Positions 42,638 through 51,079 of a stretch of 64,000 bases of DNA are shown here, piece after piece. A program made the position numbers and the translations under genes. Every line of letters begins with the position of its first letter. The stretch's first letter is position 1. The notes below the pieces were generated by a model. That model ran no database searches. It saw only the letters and a program-made list of their open reading frames with translations, and had not been told where the DNA came from. Source of the DNA: Actinomadura sp. WMMA1423 (GTDB taxonomy: Bacteria; Actinomycetota; Actinomycetes; Streptosporangiales; Streptosporangiaceae); contig NZ_CP041244.1 of NCBI RefSeq assembly GCF_006547145.1, forward strand, positions 7,502,001-7,566,000, read 5' to 3'.

Positions 42638-43333
42638 GTGAGCGACCTCATCCGACCCGGTTTCAGCGATACGGTCCGCCCCGCCGCGTACGCGGGCGGC
42701 GCTCCGAAGCCGGTCGACGACCGCTACATCATTCCGTCGTTCGTCGAGCGCACCACGTACGGGGTCAAGGAGATGAACCCGTACAACAAGCTCTTCGAGG
42801 AGCGGATCATCTTCCTCGGCGTGCAGATCGACGACGCGTCCGCCAACGACGTGATGGCGCAGCTGATCACGCTGGAGTCGATCGACCCCGACCGCGACAT
42901 CAGCATCTACATCAACTCGCCCGGCGGCTCCTTCACGGCCATGACGGCGATCTACGACACGATGCAGTTCGTCAAGCCCGACATCCAGACCGTGTGCATC
43001 GGCCAGGCCGCGTCCGCCGCGGCGGTCCTGCTCGCGGCCGGGACGCCGGGCAAGCGGGCGGCGCTGCCCAACTCGCGGATCCTGATCCACCAGCCCGCGA
43101 CCGAGGGCACCTACGGGCAGTCCAGCGACATCGAGATCCAGGCGCGCGAGATCATGCGGATCCGCGACCTGCTCGAGACGATCCTCGCCGAGCACAGCGG
43201 CAAGGGCATCGACGAGGTCCGCCGCGACATCGAGCGCGACAAGATCCTCACGGCGGCCGAGGCCAAGGACTACGGCCTCATCGACGACGTCTTCGCCAGC
43301 AGGAAGCGGAAGGCCGAGGTAGTGTCGTCCTGA
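42638..43333 (+). CDS. clpP2: ATP-dependent Clp protease proteolytic subunit 2
   Basis: A 231-residue ClpP paralogue with a longer N-terminus (processed in related organisms). The catalytic residues are in GQAASAAAVLL (Ser) and LIHQPATEG (His). ISIYINSPGGSFTAMTAIYD is the signature strand. GGAGG lies 9 nt before the GTG start. It is 28 nt downstream of clpP1 and 173 nt before clpX. The longer gap to clpX contains no gene. Confidence 0.97.
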   Translation: MSDLIRPGFSDTVRPAAYAGGAPKPVDDRYIIPSFVERTTYGVKEMNPYNKLFEERIIFLGVQIDDASANDVMAQLITLESIDPDRDISIYINSPGGSFTAMTAIYDTMQFVKPDIQTVCIGQAASAAAVLLAAGTPGKRAALPNSRILIHQPATEGTYGQSSDIEIQAREIMRIRDLLETILAEHSGKGIDEVRRDIERDKILTAAEAKDYGLIDDVFASRKRKAEVVSS

Positions 43334-43506
43334 GACGGCACGAGGACGAGGGAGTCCCCCAGCCCGGTCGTCACACTTCCGGGCGAGGGGCTTTCCAAGT
43401 CCGCTGGAGGCGGTAACGTCGATTGCGACGTCGTGAGCCTCCGGGACGCAGACCAGCTGCGCCGCATCCTCCAAGGCTGGCGGCCCCACGAAAAGGAGAC
43501 GGTTGG

Positions 43507-44781
43507 GTGGCACGCATCGGCGACGGCGGTGACCTGCTCAAGTGCTCGTTCTGCGGGAAGAGCCAGAAGCAGGTCAAGAAGCTCATCGCGGGTCCGGGCG
43601 TGTACATCTGCGACGAGTGCATCGATCTCTGCAACGAGATCATCGAGGAGGAGCTCTCCGAGACCTCCGACCTCAAGTGGGACAACCTGCCCAAGCCGCG
43701 GGAGATCTACGAGTTCCTCGACTCCTACGTCATCGGGCAGGAGACGGCGAAGAAGGCGCTCTCCGTAGCCGTCTACAACCACTACAAGCGGATCCAGTCG
43801 GGTGACACCGGCCGCGACGACCTGGTCGAGCTGGGCAAGTCCAACATCCTGCTCCTCGGCCCCACAGGATCCGGCAAGACGCTGCTCGCGCAGACGCTCG
43901 CCAAGCTGCTCAACGTCCCGTTCGCCATCGCGGACGCCACGGCGCTGACGGAGGCGGGCTACGTCGGGGAAGACGTGGAGAACATCCTCCTCAAACTGAT
44001 CCAGGCGGCCGACTACGACGTCAAGAAGGCCGAGACCGGGATCATTTACATCGACGAGGTCGACAAGATCGCCCGCAAGAGCGAGAACCCGTCGATCACC
44101 CGGGACGTGTCGGGGGAGGGCGTCCAGCAGGCCCTGCTGAAGATCCTGGAGGGCACCACCGCGAGCGTCCCGCCGCAGGGCGGCCGCAAGCACCCGCACC
44201 AGGAGTTCATCCAGATCGACACCACCAACGTGCTGTTCATCTGCGGCGGCGCGTTCGCCGGCCTGGAGAAGATCGTCGAGTCCAGGGTCGGCAAGCAGGG
44301 CATGGGCTTCGGCGCGCAGATCCGCTCCAAGTCCGACTTCGAGGTGTCGTCGGCCGTGCTCGGCGACGTCATGCCCGAGGACCTGCTGAAGTTCGGCATG
44401 ATCCCCGAGTTCATCGGCCGGCTCCCGGTGATCACCTCCGTCCACAACCTGGACCGCGAGGCCCTGATCAACATCCTCACCGAGCCGAAGAACGCGCTGG
44501 TCCGCCAGTACCACCGCCTCTTCGAGCTCGACGGGGTCGACCTGGAGTTCACCGACGACGCCCTGGAGGCCATCGCCGACCAGGCGATCCTGCGCGGCAC
44601 CGGTGCCCGCGGCCTCCGCGCGATCATGGAGGAGGTGCTCCTGTCGGTGATGTACGAGGTGCCGAGCCGCCAGGACGTCGCCCGCGTCGTCATCACCCGC
44701 GAGGCCGTGCTGGAGCACGTCAACCCGACCCTCGTTCCGCGCGACCGCCCGAAGCGCGAGCCGCGCGAGAAGTCGGCCTGA
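43507..44781 (+). CDS. clpX: ClpX, ATP-dependent unfoldase of the Clp protease
   Basis: A 424-residue AAA+ unfoldase. The N-terminal C4 zinc finger is CSFCGKSQ...CDECIDLC (residues 13-41). Walker A is LLLGPTGSGKTLLAQTLA, Walker B is GIIYIDEVDKIA, and sensor/arginine regions follow to IPEFIGRLPVI. The GTG start has AGGAG 8 nt upstream. It delivers substrates to the ClpP1/ClpP2 chamber. The reading frame ends inside a set of 19-bp tandem repeats. A strong terminator follows, so clpX ends the operon. Confidence 0.97.
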   Translation: MARIGDGGDLLKCSFCGKSQKQVKKLIAGPGVYICDECIDLCNEIIEEELSETSDLKWDNLPKPREIYEFLDSYVIGQETAKKALSVAVYNHYKRIQSGDTGRDDLVELGKSNILLLGPTGSGKTLLAQTLAKLLNVPFAIADATALTEAGYVGEDVENILLKLIQAADYDVKKAETGIIYIDEVDKIARKSENPSITRDVSGEGVQQALLKILEGTTASVPPQGGRKHPHQEFIQIDTTNVLFICGGAFAGLEKIVESRVGKQGMGFGAQIRSKSDFEVSSAVLGDVMPEDLLKFGMIPEFIGRLPVITSVHNLDREALINILTEPKNALVRQYHRLFELDGVDLEFTDDALEAIADQAILRGTGARGLRAIMEEVLLSVMYEVPSRQDVARVVITREAVLEHVNPTLVPRDRPKREPREKSA

Positions 44782-44850
44782 CACCGCACGAACGGCCTGA
44801 CACCGCACGAACAGCCCGACACCGCACCAACGGCCCGACACGCACGAACC
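44776..44850 (+). repeat. 19-bp tandem repeat overlapping the clpX stop
   Basis: Four units of GCCTGACACCGCACGAACG (the last one 18 nt, with a few substitutions) begin inside the last codons of clpX; the stop TGA is in the first unit. The remaining gap to 45042 holds the terminator and no gene. Confidence 0.85.
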
Positions 44851-44864
44851 GGTCCGATCTCGCA

Positions 44865-44910
44865 GAAGAGCAGCGGAGGCCCCCGAGGCCCCGCTGCTCT
44901 TCGCTTTCCC
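44865..44910 (+). terminator. Terminator after clpX
   Basis: A perfect 12-bp stem (GAAGAGCAGCGG / CCGCTGCTCTTC) with a G/C-rich inner loop is followed by GCTTTCC. It closes the clp operon. Confidence 0.8.
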
Positions 44911-45042
44911 CGGCCCGAGAACCCCTACCAGGACCCGCCGGCCTTGATGATGCGCGGCGTGTCGCGCTCATCAGCGCCTTCATAAGGGCAACACGCCGCA
45001 GGGCCAGGGGGCTATGCCTGGACGGCGTTCGCGGTCGGCGCG

Positions 45043-45639
45043 CTAGGGGTGCGGCCCGCCCCCCGAGGGGCTGCGGGACGGGTGGTTCCTGAGGGCGAAG
45101 TCGACCGTGTCCAGCGCCCACGACCAGGACGCGTCGGCCTCGCGGGGGGTGTGGCCGAAGGCGCCCGCCAGTTCCAGGCTCACGTAGCCGTGGAACACGC
45201 TCCCGAGGAACCGCACGGCGTCGGTCTGGTCGGGCTCGGGGAGGTCGTATCCGCGCAGGATCGCCCTCGTCATCTCCGCGTGCCGGGGCCCCGCGCTCGC
45301 CGCGGCGGTCCGCGGATCCAGCTCGAAGCGGGCGGCGGCGTACCGCCCGGGATGCTCCGCGGCGTAGGCGCGGTAGGCGCCCGCGCACGCGACGAGGGCG
45401 TCCCTGCCCGCGCGCCCCGCCACCGCGCCCGCGACCCTGTCGGCCAGCTCCTCCAGTGCCAGCAGCGCGACCCGCACCTTCAGCTCCCGCGCGTTCTCGA
45501 TGTGCGCGTACAGGCTCGGGTCCTTGACGCCGAGCCTGCGCGCCACCGCCGAGACGGTCAGCCGGTCGAAGCCGATCTCGTCGGCCAGCTCCGCCGCCGT
45601 CCGGGCGAGGCGTTCGGCGGTGATGCCCGCGCGCGCCAT
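45043..45639 (-). CDS. TetR-family transcriptional regulator (WHG-type C-terminus)
   Basis: A 198-residue TetR regulator. The N-terminal helix-turn-helix is LTVSAVARRLGVKDPSLYAHIENARELKVRVALLAL. The C-terminal ligand domain has RFLGSVFHGYVSLELAGAFGH, characteristic of the WHG subgroup. GGAGG lies 5 nt before the ATG. It is divergent from the SGNH hydrolase gene and probably represses both via the AT-rich palindrome at 45673-45687. Confidence 0.94.
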   Translation of the reverse strand: MARAGITAERLARTAAELADEIGFDRLTVSAVARRLGVKDPSLYAHIENARELKVRVALLALEELADRVAGAVAGRAGRDALVACAGAYRAYAAEHPGRYAAARFELDPRTAAASAGPRHAEMTRAILRGYDLPEPDQTDAVRFLGSVFHGYVSLELAGAFGHTPREADASWSWALDTVDFALRNHPSRSPSGGGPHP

Positions 45640-45672
45640 GGAACCTCCGCACCTAGATTAATATCGTGTTTG

Positions 45673-45687
45673 CCTAAATATATTAGG
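45673..45687. promoter_or_regulatory. AT-rich TetR-type operator
   Basis: CCTAA-ATATA-TTAGG is an inverted repeat in the 111-bp divergent gap, flanked on each side by a TAGATTA-like direct repeat. It is AT-rich against a GC-rich background and covers the promoter zone of both genes. Confidence 0.5.
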
Positions 45688-45750
45688 TAGATTAGCCTCG
45701 CCACCGCAATCCCCGCCGGCCGGCGGGGCGTCCGCGGCAGGGAGGCCGGA

Positions 45751-46914
45751 ATGTCCGAGTGGACCACCACGCCCATCGACGCGCGCATCCTGCGCGGCGC
45801 GCTCGAACTGGAGCGCACCGGCCGCGGAGTGCTGCCGCACCGGCTGCCCCTCGCGGCCCGCGTCCAGTTCCCCGACGAGTACCTGGCGAGGACGGAGGAG
45901 CAGCCCTCCGGCGTGCGCCTGGCCTTCCGCACCCGGGCCACCGCCGTGGAGCTGGACGCCCTGCCCACCAAGCGGGCCTACCAGGGCATGCCGCCGCAGC
46001 CGGACGGCGTCTACGACCTCGTGGTCGACGGGCGTCCCGCAGGGCAGGGCACGGTGCCCGGCGGAAACCTGGCCGTCATCGACATGGCGACCCAGAACGC
46101 GGTCACTCGGCCGGGCGAGCCCGGCACGCTCCGGTTCGCGGGCCTGGCCGCCGAGACCAAGGACGTGGAGATCTGGCTGCCCCAGGTCGAGACCACCGAG
46201 CTGATCGCGCTGCGCACCGACGCGCCCGTCGAGCCCGTCCCGGACGGGGGCCGTCCGGTGTGGCTGCACCACGGCAGCTCGATCAGCCACGGCTCCACCG
46301 CCGCGAGCCCCACCTCCACCTGGCCCGCGGTGGCCGCGGCCAGGGGCGGGGTGAACCTGGTCAACCTCGGCTTCGGCGGCAACGCGCTGCTCGACCCGTT
46401 CACCGCGCGGGCCCTCCGCGACACCCCCGCCGACCTGATCAGCATCAAGATCGGCATCAACGTCGCGAACGCCGACGCCATGCGCCTGCGCGCGTTCGTC
46501 CCCGCCGTGCACGGCTTCCTCGACACCGTCCGCGAGGGTCACCCGGAGACGCCGCTGCTGCTGGTCTCACCGATCCTGTGCCCCATCCAGGAGGACACCC
46601 CCGGCCCCCTCGCCCCCGACCCCGGGTCCTCGCGCCTGCGGTTCAGGGCCACGGGCGACCCTGCGGAGGTCGCGAGCGGCCGCCTGACGCTCACCGTCAT
46701 CAGGGACGCGCTGGCCGGCATCGCCGCGCGGCGCGCCGAGGACGACCCCCACCTGCACTACCTGGACGGCCGCGCCCTCTACGGCGAGGCCGACTACGCC
46801 GAGCTGCCCCTGCCGGACGAGGTGCACCCGGCCCCCGAGAGCCACCGGCTCATCGGCGAGCGCTTCGCCGCCCTGGCCTTCGAGGACGGGCACGGAGCCT
46901 TCGCGCGCCGTTGA
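45751..46914 (+). CDS. SGNH/GDSL-family hydrolase with N-terminal beta domain
   Basis: A 387-residue hydrolase. The first 165 residues form a beta-rich module (jelly-roll-like, VRLAFRTRATAVELDAL) as in some carbohydrate esterases. The SGNH blocks follow: WLHHGSSISHG (Ser), NLGFGGNALLD (Gly, Asn), KIGINVANA, and DEVHPAPESHRLIGE (Asp and His). No signal peptide is visible, so it is probably cytosolic. It is expected to cleave acyl or acetyl esters; the substrate is unknown. GGGAGG lies 7 nt upstream of the ATG. Control by the divergent TetR is inferred. Confidence 0.92.
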   Translation: MSEWTTTPIDARILRGALELERTGRGVLPHRLPLAARVQFPDEYLARTEEQPSGVRLAFRTRATAVELDALPTKRAYQGMPPQPDGVYDLVVDGRPAGQGTVPGGNLAVIDMATQNAVTRPGEPGTLRFAGLAAETKDVEIWLPQVETTELIALRTDAPVEPVPDGGRPVWLHHGSSISHGSTAASPTSTWPAVAAARGGVNLVNLGFGGNALLDPFTARALRDTPADLISIKIGINVANADAMRLRAFVPAVHGFLDTVREGHPETPLLLVSPILCPIQEDTPGPLAPDPGSSRLRFRATGDPAEVASGRLTLTVIRDALAGIAARRAEDDPHLHYLDGRALYGEADYAELPLPDEVHPAPESHRLIGERFAALAFEDGHGAFARR

Positions 46915-46945
46915 GCCGGGGCCCGCATGCCCGCCTCGGGTACCG

Positions 46946-48070
<1,125 letters not shown>

Positions 48071-48281
48071 CGCTGGTTCCTCTTCCGGTGACGAGGGGCG
48101 TTTTGCCCAGTGCGGACACCGGCCGCCGCAGGTCCGCCTGCGGGCCGGTCGCGTCATGGGACCGCGGGCCGGGCGTCCGGGGCATCCGTAGAACTGCGGA
48201 GTCGCCCGCCCTGCTCGACGACGTCCCCCACCCGGACTGCGCCGGGCGTATCGCGGTTCCGAAATGGGACGAGGGTAGATC

Positions 48282-48311
48282 TTGTCCAGGTACCCGCCTG
48301 CGCCTTAGATT
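48282..48311 (+). promoter_or_regulatory. Promoter of the LuxR-type regulator gene
   Basis: TTGTCC (48282-48287) and TAGATT (48306-48311) have an 18-bp spacer, and the ATG follows 51 nt later with AGGAGG before it. The rest of the 292-bp gap toward the deacetylase gene shows no clear feature. Confidence 0.45.
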
Positions 48312-48362
48312 CGGAGCCATCATCGAGCTTGCCGCTCGAAACGCGCGTGGCCAGGAGGCGTC

Positions 48363-49391
48363 ATGCCCACACATCGGCATGTGGCGCTCGCGGCCGAGAT
48401 CGGGATGCTGGTCCGCGAACCCGACGTGGTCCAGGCCCGCCGGGAGATGCTGCGCCTGCTGACCGAGATCCTGGACGGTGACGCCGGGTCCCTGATCGCC
48501 GTCGACCCGTTCGCCGGGGAGCACCGCCAGGTCGCCGGGTCGGGCTACGCCGCCGGAACGGCGCGCTCGCTGGCCGTCGACTTCGCCCGTACCCACTGGT
48601 TCGACTACGTCCTCGACTCCGATCTCCCTCCGTCCATCTCCGAGGAGCCGAGCCAGAGCTTCCGCCGCGGCTGGTTCTACGAGGAGCACGTGGAGCCCGC
48701 GGGATTCCGGGACGGGATGACCGGCGCCCTGCGGCGGGGCGGGCGGTACGTGGGCCTCGTGCACCTGTCCAGCGGACGGCACGGGGCGTTCGACACCCGG
48801 GCGCGGCGGCTTCTCGCCTCCGTCATGCCGGCGCTGGCCGCGGTGGCGGACGTGACCGGATGGGCCGTCCACGCCGGCGGCGTGCCGCCCTCGGACCGGG
48901 CCGCCCTCGTGTCCGGCGACCGGATCGTGCCGGTGCCGGAGCGGAACCGGCCGCAGGTGCTGGAGGACGGCGCCTTCCGGAAGGTCGTCGCGGAGTTCCG
49001 GGAGTCGGGCGGACGGCGGCTCCGCGTCCTGTGGCCCCTCGACCGGACGTGGCACCGCGTCGGGCTGCTCTCACCCGGGCTACCCGGCTGCCCGCCGGGG
49101 GCGGTGCTCGTCCACTCGCGGCCCGCCGAGGTGCCCTACGGGCTGACCGGTCGCGAAGTCGAGGTCCTGACGCGCCTGGCGATGGGGATGACCAACGACG
49201 TCATCGCCCAGCAGTTCTTCCTGTCGCCGCGCACGATCCACAAGCACGTGGAGCATGTGCTGCAGAAGACCCGGACTTCGAGCCGGGCCGAGGCCGCGGC
49301 GCTCGCCGTGCGCGAGGGCATCCTGTGGCCCGTGCCCGGGCTGCCTCGACGCGCCGGGGTGCGGGCCTTCCTGACCCGGACGGGCGGGTGA
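48363..49391 (+). CDS. LuxR-family regulator with GAF-like N-terminal domain
   Basis: A 342-residue regulator. The N-terminal 200 residues resemble a sensory GAF/PAS-type module (LLTEILDGDAGSLIAVDPFAG, RYVGLVHLSSGRHGAFDTRAR). The C-terminal LuxR helix-turn-helix is LTGREVEVLTRLAMGMTNDVIAQQFFLSPRTIHKHVEHVLQKTR. AGGAGG lies 4 nt before the ATG. There is no receiver domain, so it is likely a one-component sensor. It probably controls the divergent deacetylase gene, or itself. Confidence 0.9.
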   Translation: MPTHRHVALAAEIGMLVREPDVVQARREMLRLLTEILDGDAGSLIAVDPFAGEHRQVAGSGYAAGTARSLAVDFARTHWFDYVLDSDLPPSISEEPSQSFRRGWFYEEHVEPAGFRDGMTGALRRGGRYVGLVHLSSGRHGAFDTRARRLLASVMPALAAVADVTGWAVHAGGVPPSDRAALVSGDRIVPVPERNRPQVLEDGAFRKVVAEFRESGGRRLRVLWPLDRTWHRVGLLSPGLPGCPPGAVLVHSRPAEVPYGLTGREVEVLTRLAMGMTNDVIAQQFFLSPRTIHKHVEHVLQKTRTSSRAEAAALAVREGILWPVPGLPRRAGVRAFLTRTGG

Positions 49392-49424
49392 CGCGCCGTC
49401 CGCGGGAGGGCCTCGCCGATCCGT

Positions 49425-49438
49425 GCCCCCGAGGGGGC
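49425..49438. terminator. Short hairpin between convergent regulator genes
   Basis: GCCCCC and GGGGGC with a 2-base GA loop lie in the 53-bp gap between two convergent stops. It is a weak bidirectional terminator candidate. Confidence 0.35.
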
Positions 49439-49444
49439 CGGGTG

Positions 49445-50098
49445 TCAGCCGCGGGACTCGCCGAGGCCGGCCTCGCGGGCCAGGACGATCGCCTGGGCGC
49501 GGTCGGCGACGTGCAGCTTCATGAAGATGTTCGAGACGTGGTTGCGGACGGTCTTCTGGCTGAGGAAGAGCGTCCCGGCGATCTCGGTGTTGCTGCGGCC
49601 CTGCGCGATCAGTTCGAGGACCTCCCGCTCCCGCTCGGTGAGCTGCGGGAACGCGGCCTGCCTCGGGTCGGGCATGTCGGTGAAGTAGGTGAGCACGCGG
49701 CGCGCGATCTCCGGGCCGTAGATGGCCTCGCCCGCCGCGACCGCCTTCACGGCGCGGGCGATCTCCTCGGCGCCCGACTCCTTCAGCAGGTAGCCGCGGG
49801 CGCCGGCGCGCATCGCCGCGAAGACCGAGTCGTCGTCGCGGAACATCGTCAGCACCAGCACGCCGATGCGCGGGCTGGTGCGGGTGATGGTCCGGGTCGC
49901 CTCGATGCCGTTGCCGCCGGGCATGTGCAGGTCCATGACGACGACGTCCGGCTGGAGTTCCGCCGCCAGCCGCACCGCGTCGGGCCCGTTCTCGGCCTCG
50001 CCGACGACCTCCACCCCGAGCGCCTGCAGCAGGCCCTTCAGCCCCTGCCGGAACACCGGGTGGTCGTCGGTGATGAGGACCCGGATGGTCTCGGTCAT
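49445..50098 (-). CDS. NarL-type response regulator
   Basis: A 217-residue regulator. Receiver motifs are ITDDHPVFRQGL (acid pair), VVVMDLHMPGGNGIEA (phospho-acceptor near residue 58) and LLKESGAEE (Lys). The output domain is LTEREREVLELIAQGRSNTEIAGTLFLSQKTVRNHVSNIFMKL. The ATG overlaps the kinase stop as ATGA. It forms a two-component pair with the upstream kinase; targets are unknown. Confidence 0.94.
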   Translation of the reverse strand: MTETIRVLITDDHPVFRQGLKGLLQALGVEVVGEAENGPDAVRLAAELQPDVVVMDLHMPGGNGIEATRTITRTSPRIGVLVLTMFRDDDSVFAAMRAGARGYLLKESGAEEIARAVKAVAAGEAIYGPEIARRVLTYFTDMPDPRQAAFPQLTEREREVLELIAQGRSNTEIAGTLFLSQKTVRNHVSNIFMKLHVADRAQAIVLAREAGLGESRG

Positions 50099-50895
50099 CT
50101 CCGCCCGTCCCTTCCGGTCGAGGGACGATGGTACCCGGCGGCGGTCTCCGCGGCGGCGAGCGGGAGCCGGACGGTCACGACGGTCCCGCCGCCGTTCCGG
50201 GACATGATCGCGCAGCTGCCGCCGACCTCGGCGGCCCACTCCTTCATCGCGGCCAGCCCGCGGCGCGGCCTCGGCTGCCCCCCGTTGCGGGCGGGGTCGC
50301 TCAGGCCCGGCCCGGTGTCGGCGACCATCAGGTGCAGGTCGGCGTCCCTGGTCAGCCTGACCGTCGCGGTGCTCTCCGGGGCGTGCAGCCGGACGTTCGT
50401 CAGCGCCTCCTGCGCGATCCGGTACGCGGCGACCTCCACCGCCGCCGGCAGGCCCGCGGGCTCGCCGTCGAACCGGACGTCCACCCGCTCGCAGCAGCCG
50501 TCGGCGAACGACTCGATGGCCGCGACGAGGCCGAGGTCGTCCAGCGCGGGGGGCCGCAGCCCGTGCGCCAGGTCCCGGATCTCCCCGACGGCCGTCGCCA
50601 GCCGGTCCCGGACCTCGGCGAGCAGCGGGTCCATCCGCTCCGGCTCGCCGGCGAGGGTGATGCGCGCCGCGTCCAGGGACATCGCGAGGCTCGCGAGCGT
50701 CGGCCCGAGGCCGTCGTGCAGGTCGTTTCGCAGCTGCCTGCGCTCCTCCTCGCGGCTGGCGAGGATGCGCTCCCGGGAGCGCTGCAGGTCGGTGGTGAGG
50801 CGGCGGAGGTGAGGGATGGTCGCGGCACGCGCCGCCACGGCCCCCGCTGTGAACGCGCCGGCCAGCACGGCGGCGCGTGCCAGTACCGCTCGCAT
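50095..50895 (-). CDS. Short HisKA_3-type histidine kinase
   Basis: A 266-residue kinase, shorter than usual for NarL-type partners. Only one N-terminal hydrophobic segment (residues 6-26) precedes the dimerisation helix, so it has no clear sensor domain. The phospho-acceptor is in RRQLRNDLHDGLGPTLASLAM near residue 60. HATPase_c motifs are AQEALTNVRLHAPES, with the normal Asn-box in an unusual arrangement, and VADTGPGLSD. GGAGGGAGAGGG lies just before the ATG. It may sense through an accessory protein. Confidence 0.88.
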   Translation of the reverse strand: MRAVLARAAVLAGAFTAGAVAARAATIPHLRRLTTDLQRSRERILASREEERRQLRNDLHDGLGPTLASLAMSLDAARITLAGEPERMDPLLAEVRDRLATAVGEIRDLAHGLRPPALDDLGLVAAIESFADGCCERVDVRFDGEPAGLPAAVEVAAYRIAQEALTNVRLHAPESTATVRLTRDADLHLMVADTGPGLSDPARNGGQPRPRRGLAAMKEWAAEVGGSCAIMSRNGGGTVVTVRLPLAAAETAAGYHRPSTGRDGRR

Positions 50896-51065
50896 CCCGT
50901 CCCTCTCCCTCCGCCCGCTCTCGCGGGACTTCGCGGCCAGCCTTTCCGGGGAGGCGACCCGGTGTCAGGTGACCAGTGTCCCGAACGCGGCGGGAAAACG
51001 CTCTCTGGCCCGGTTCGCCGCGCCGTTGCGGACGTTGCGCGGCCGTCCCACCCCCGGCGTCCCCG

Positions 51066-51071
51066 TAGAAT
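51066..51071 (+). promoter_or_regulatory. -10 element of valS (probable leaderless start)
   Basis: TAGAAT ends 8 nt before the GTG start, which places transcription initiation at or very near the start codon. No Shine-Dalgarno sequence is visible. A -35 hexamer is not clear. Confidence 0.5.
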
Positions 51072-51079
51072 CGTCAGCC

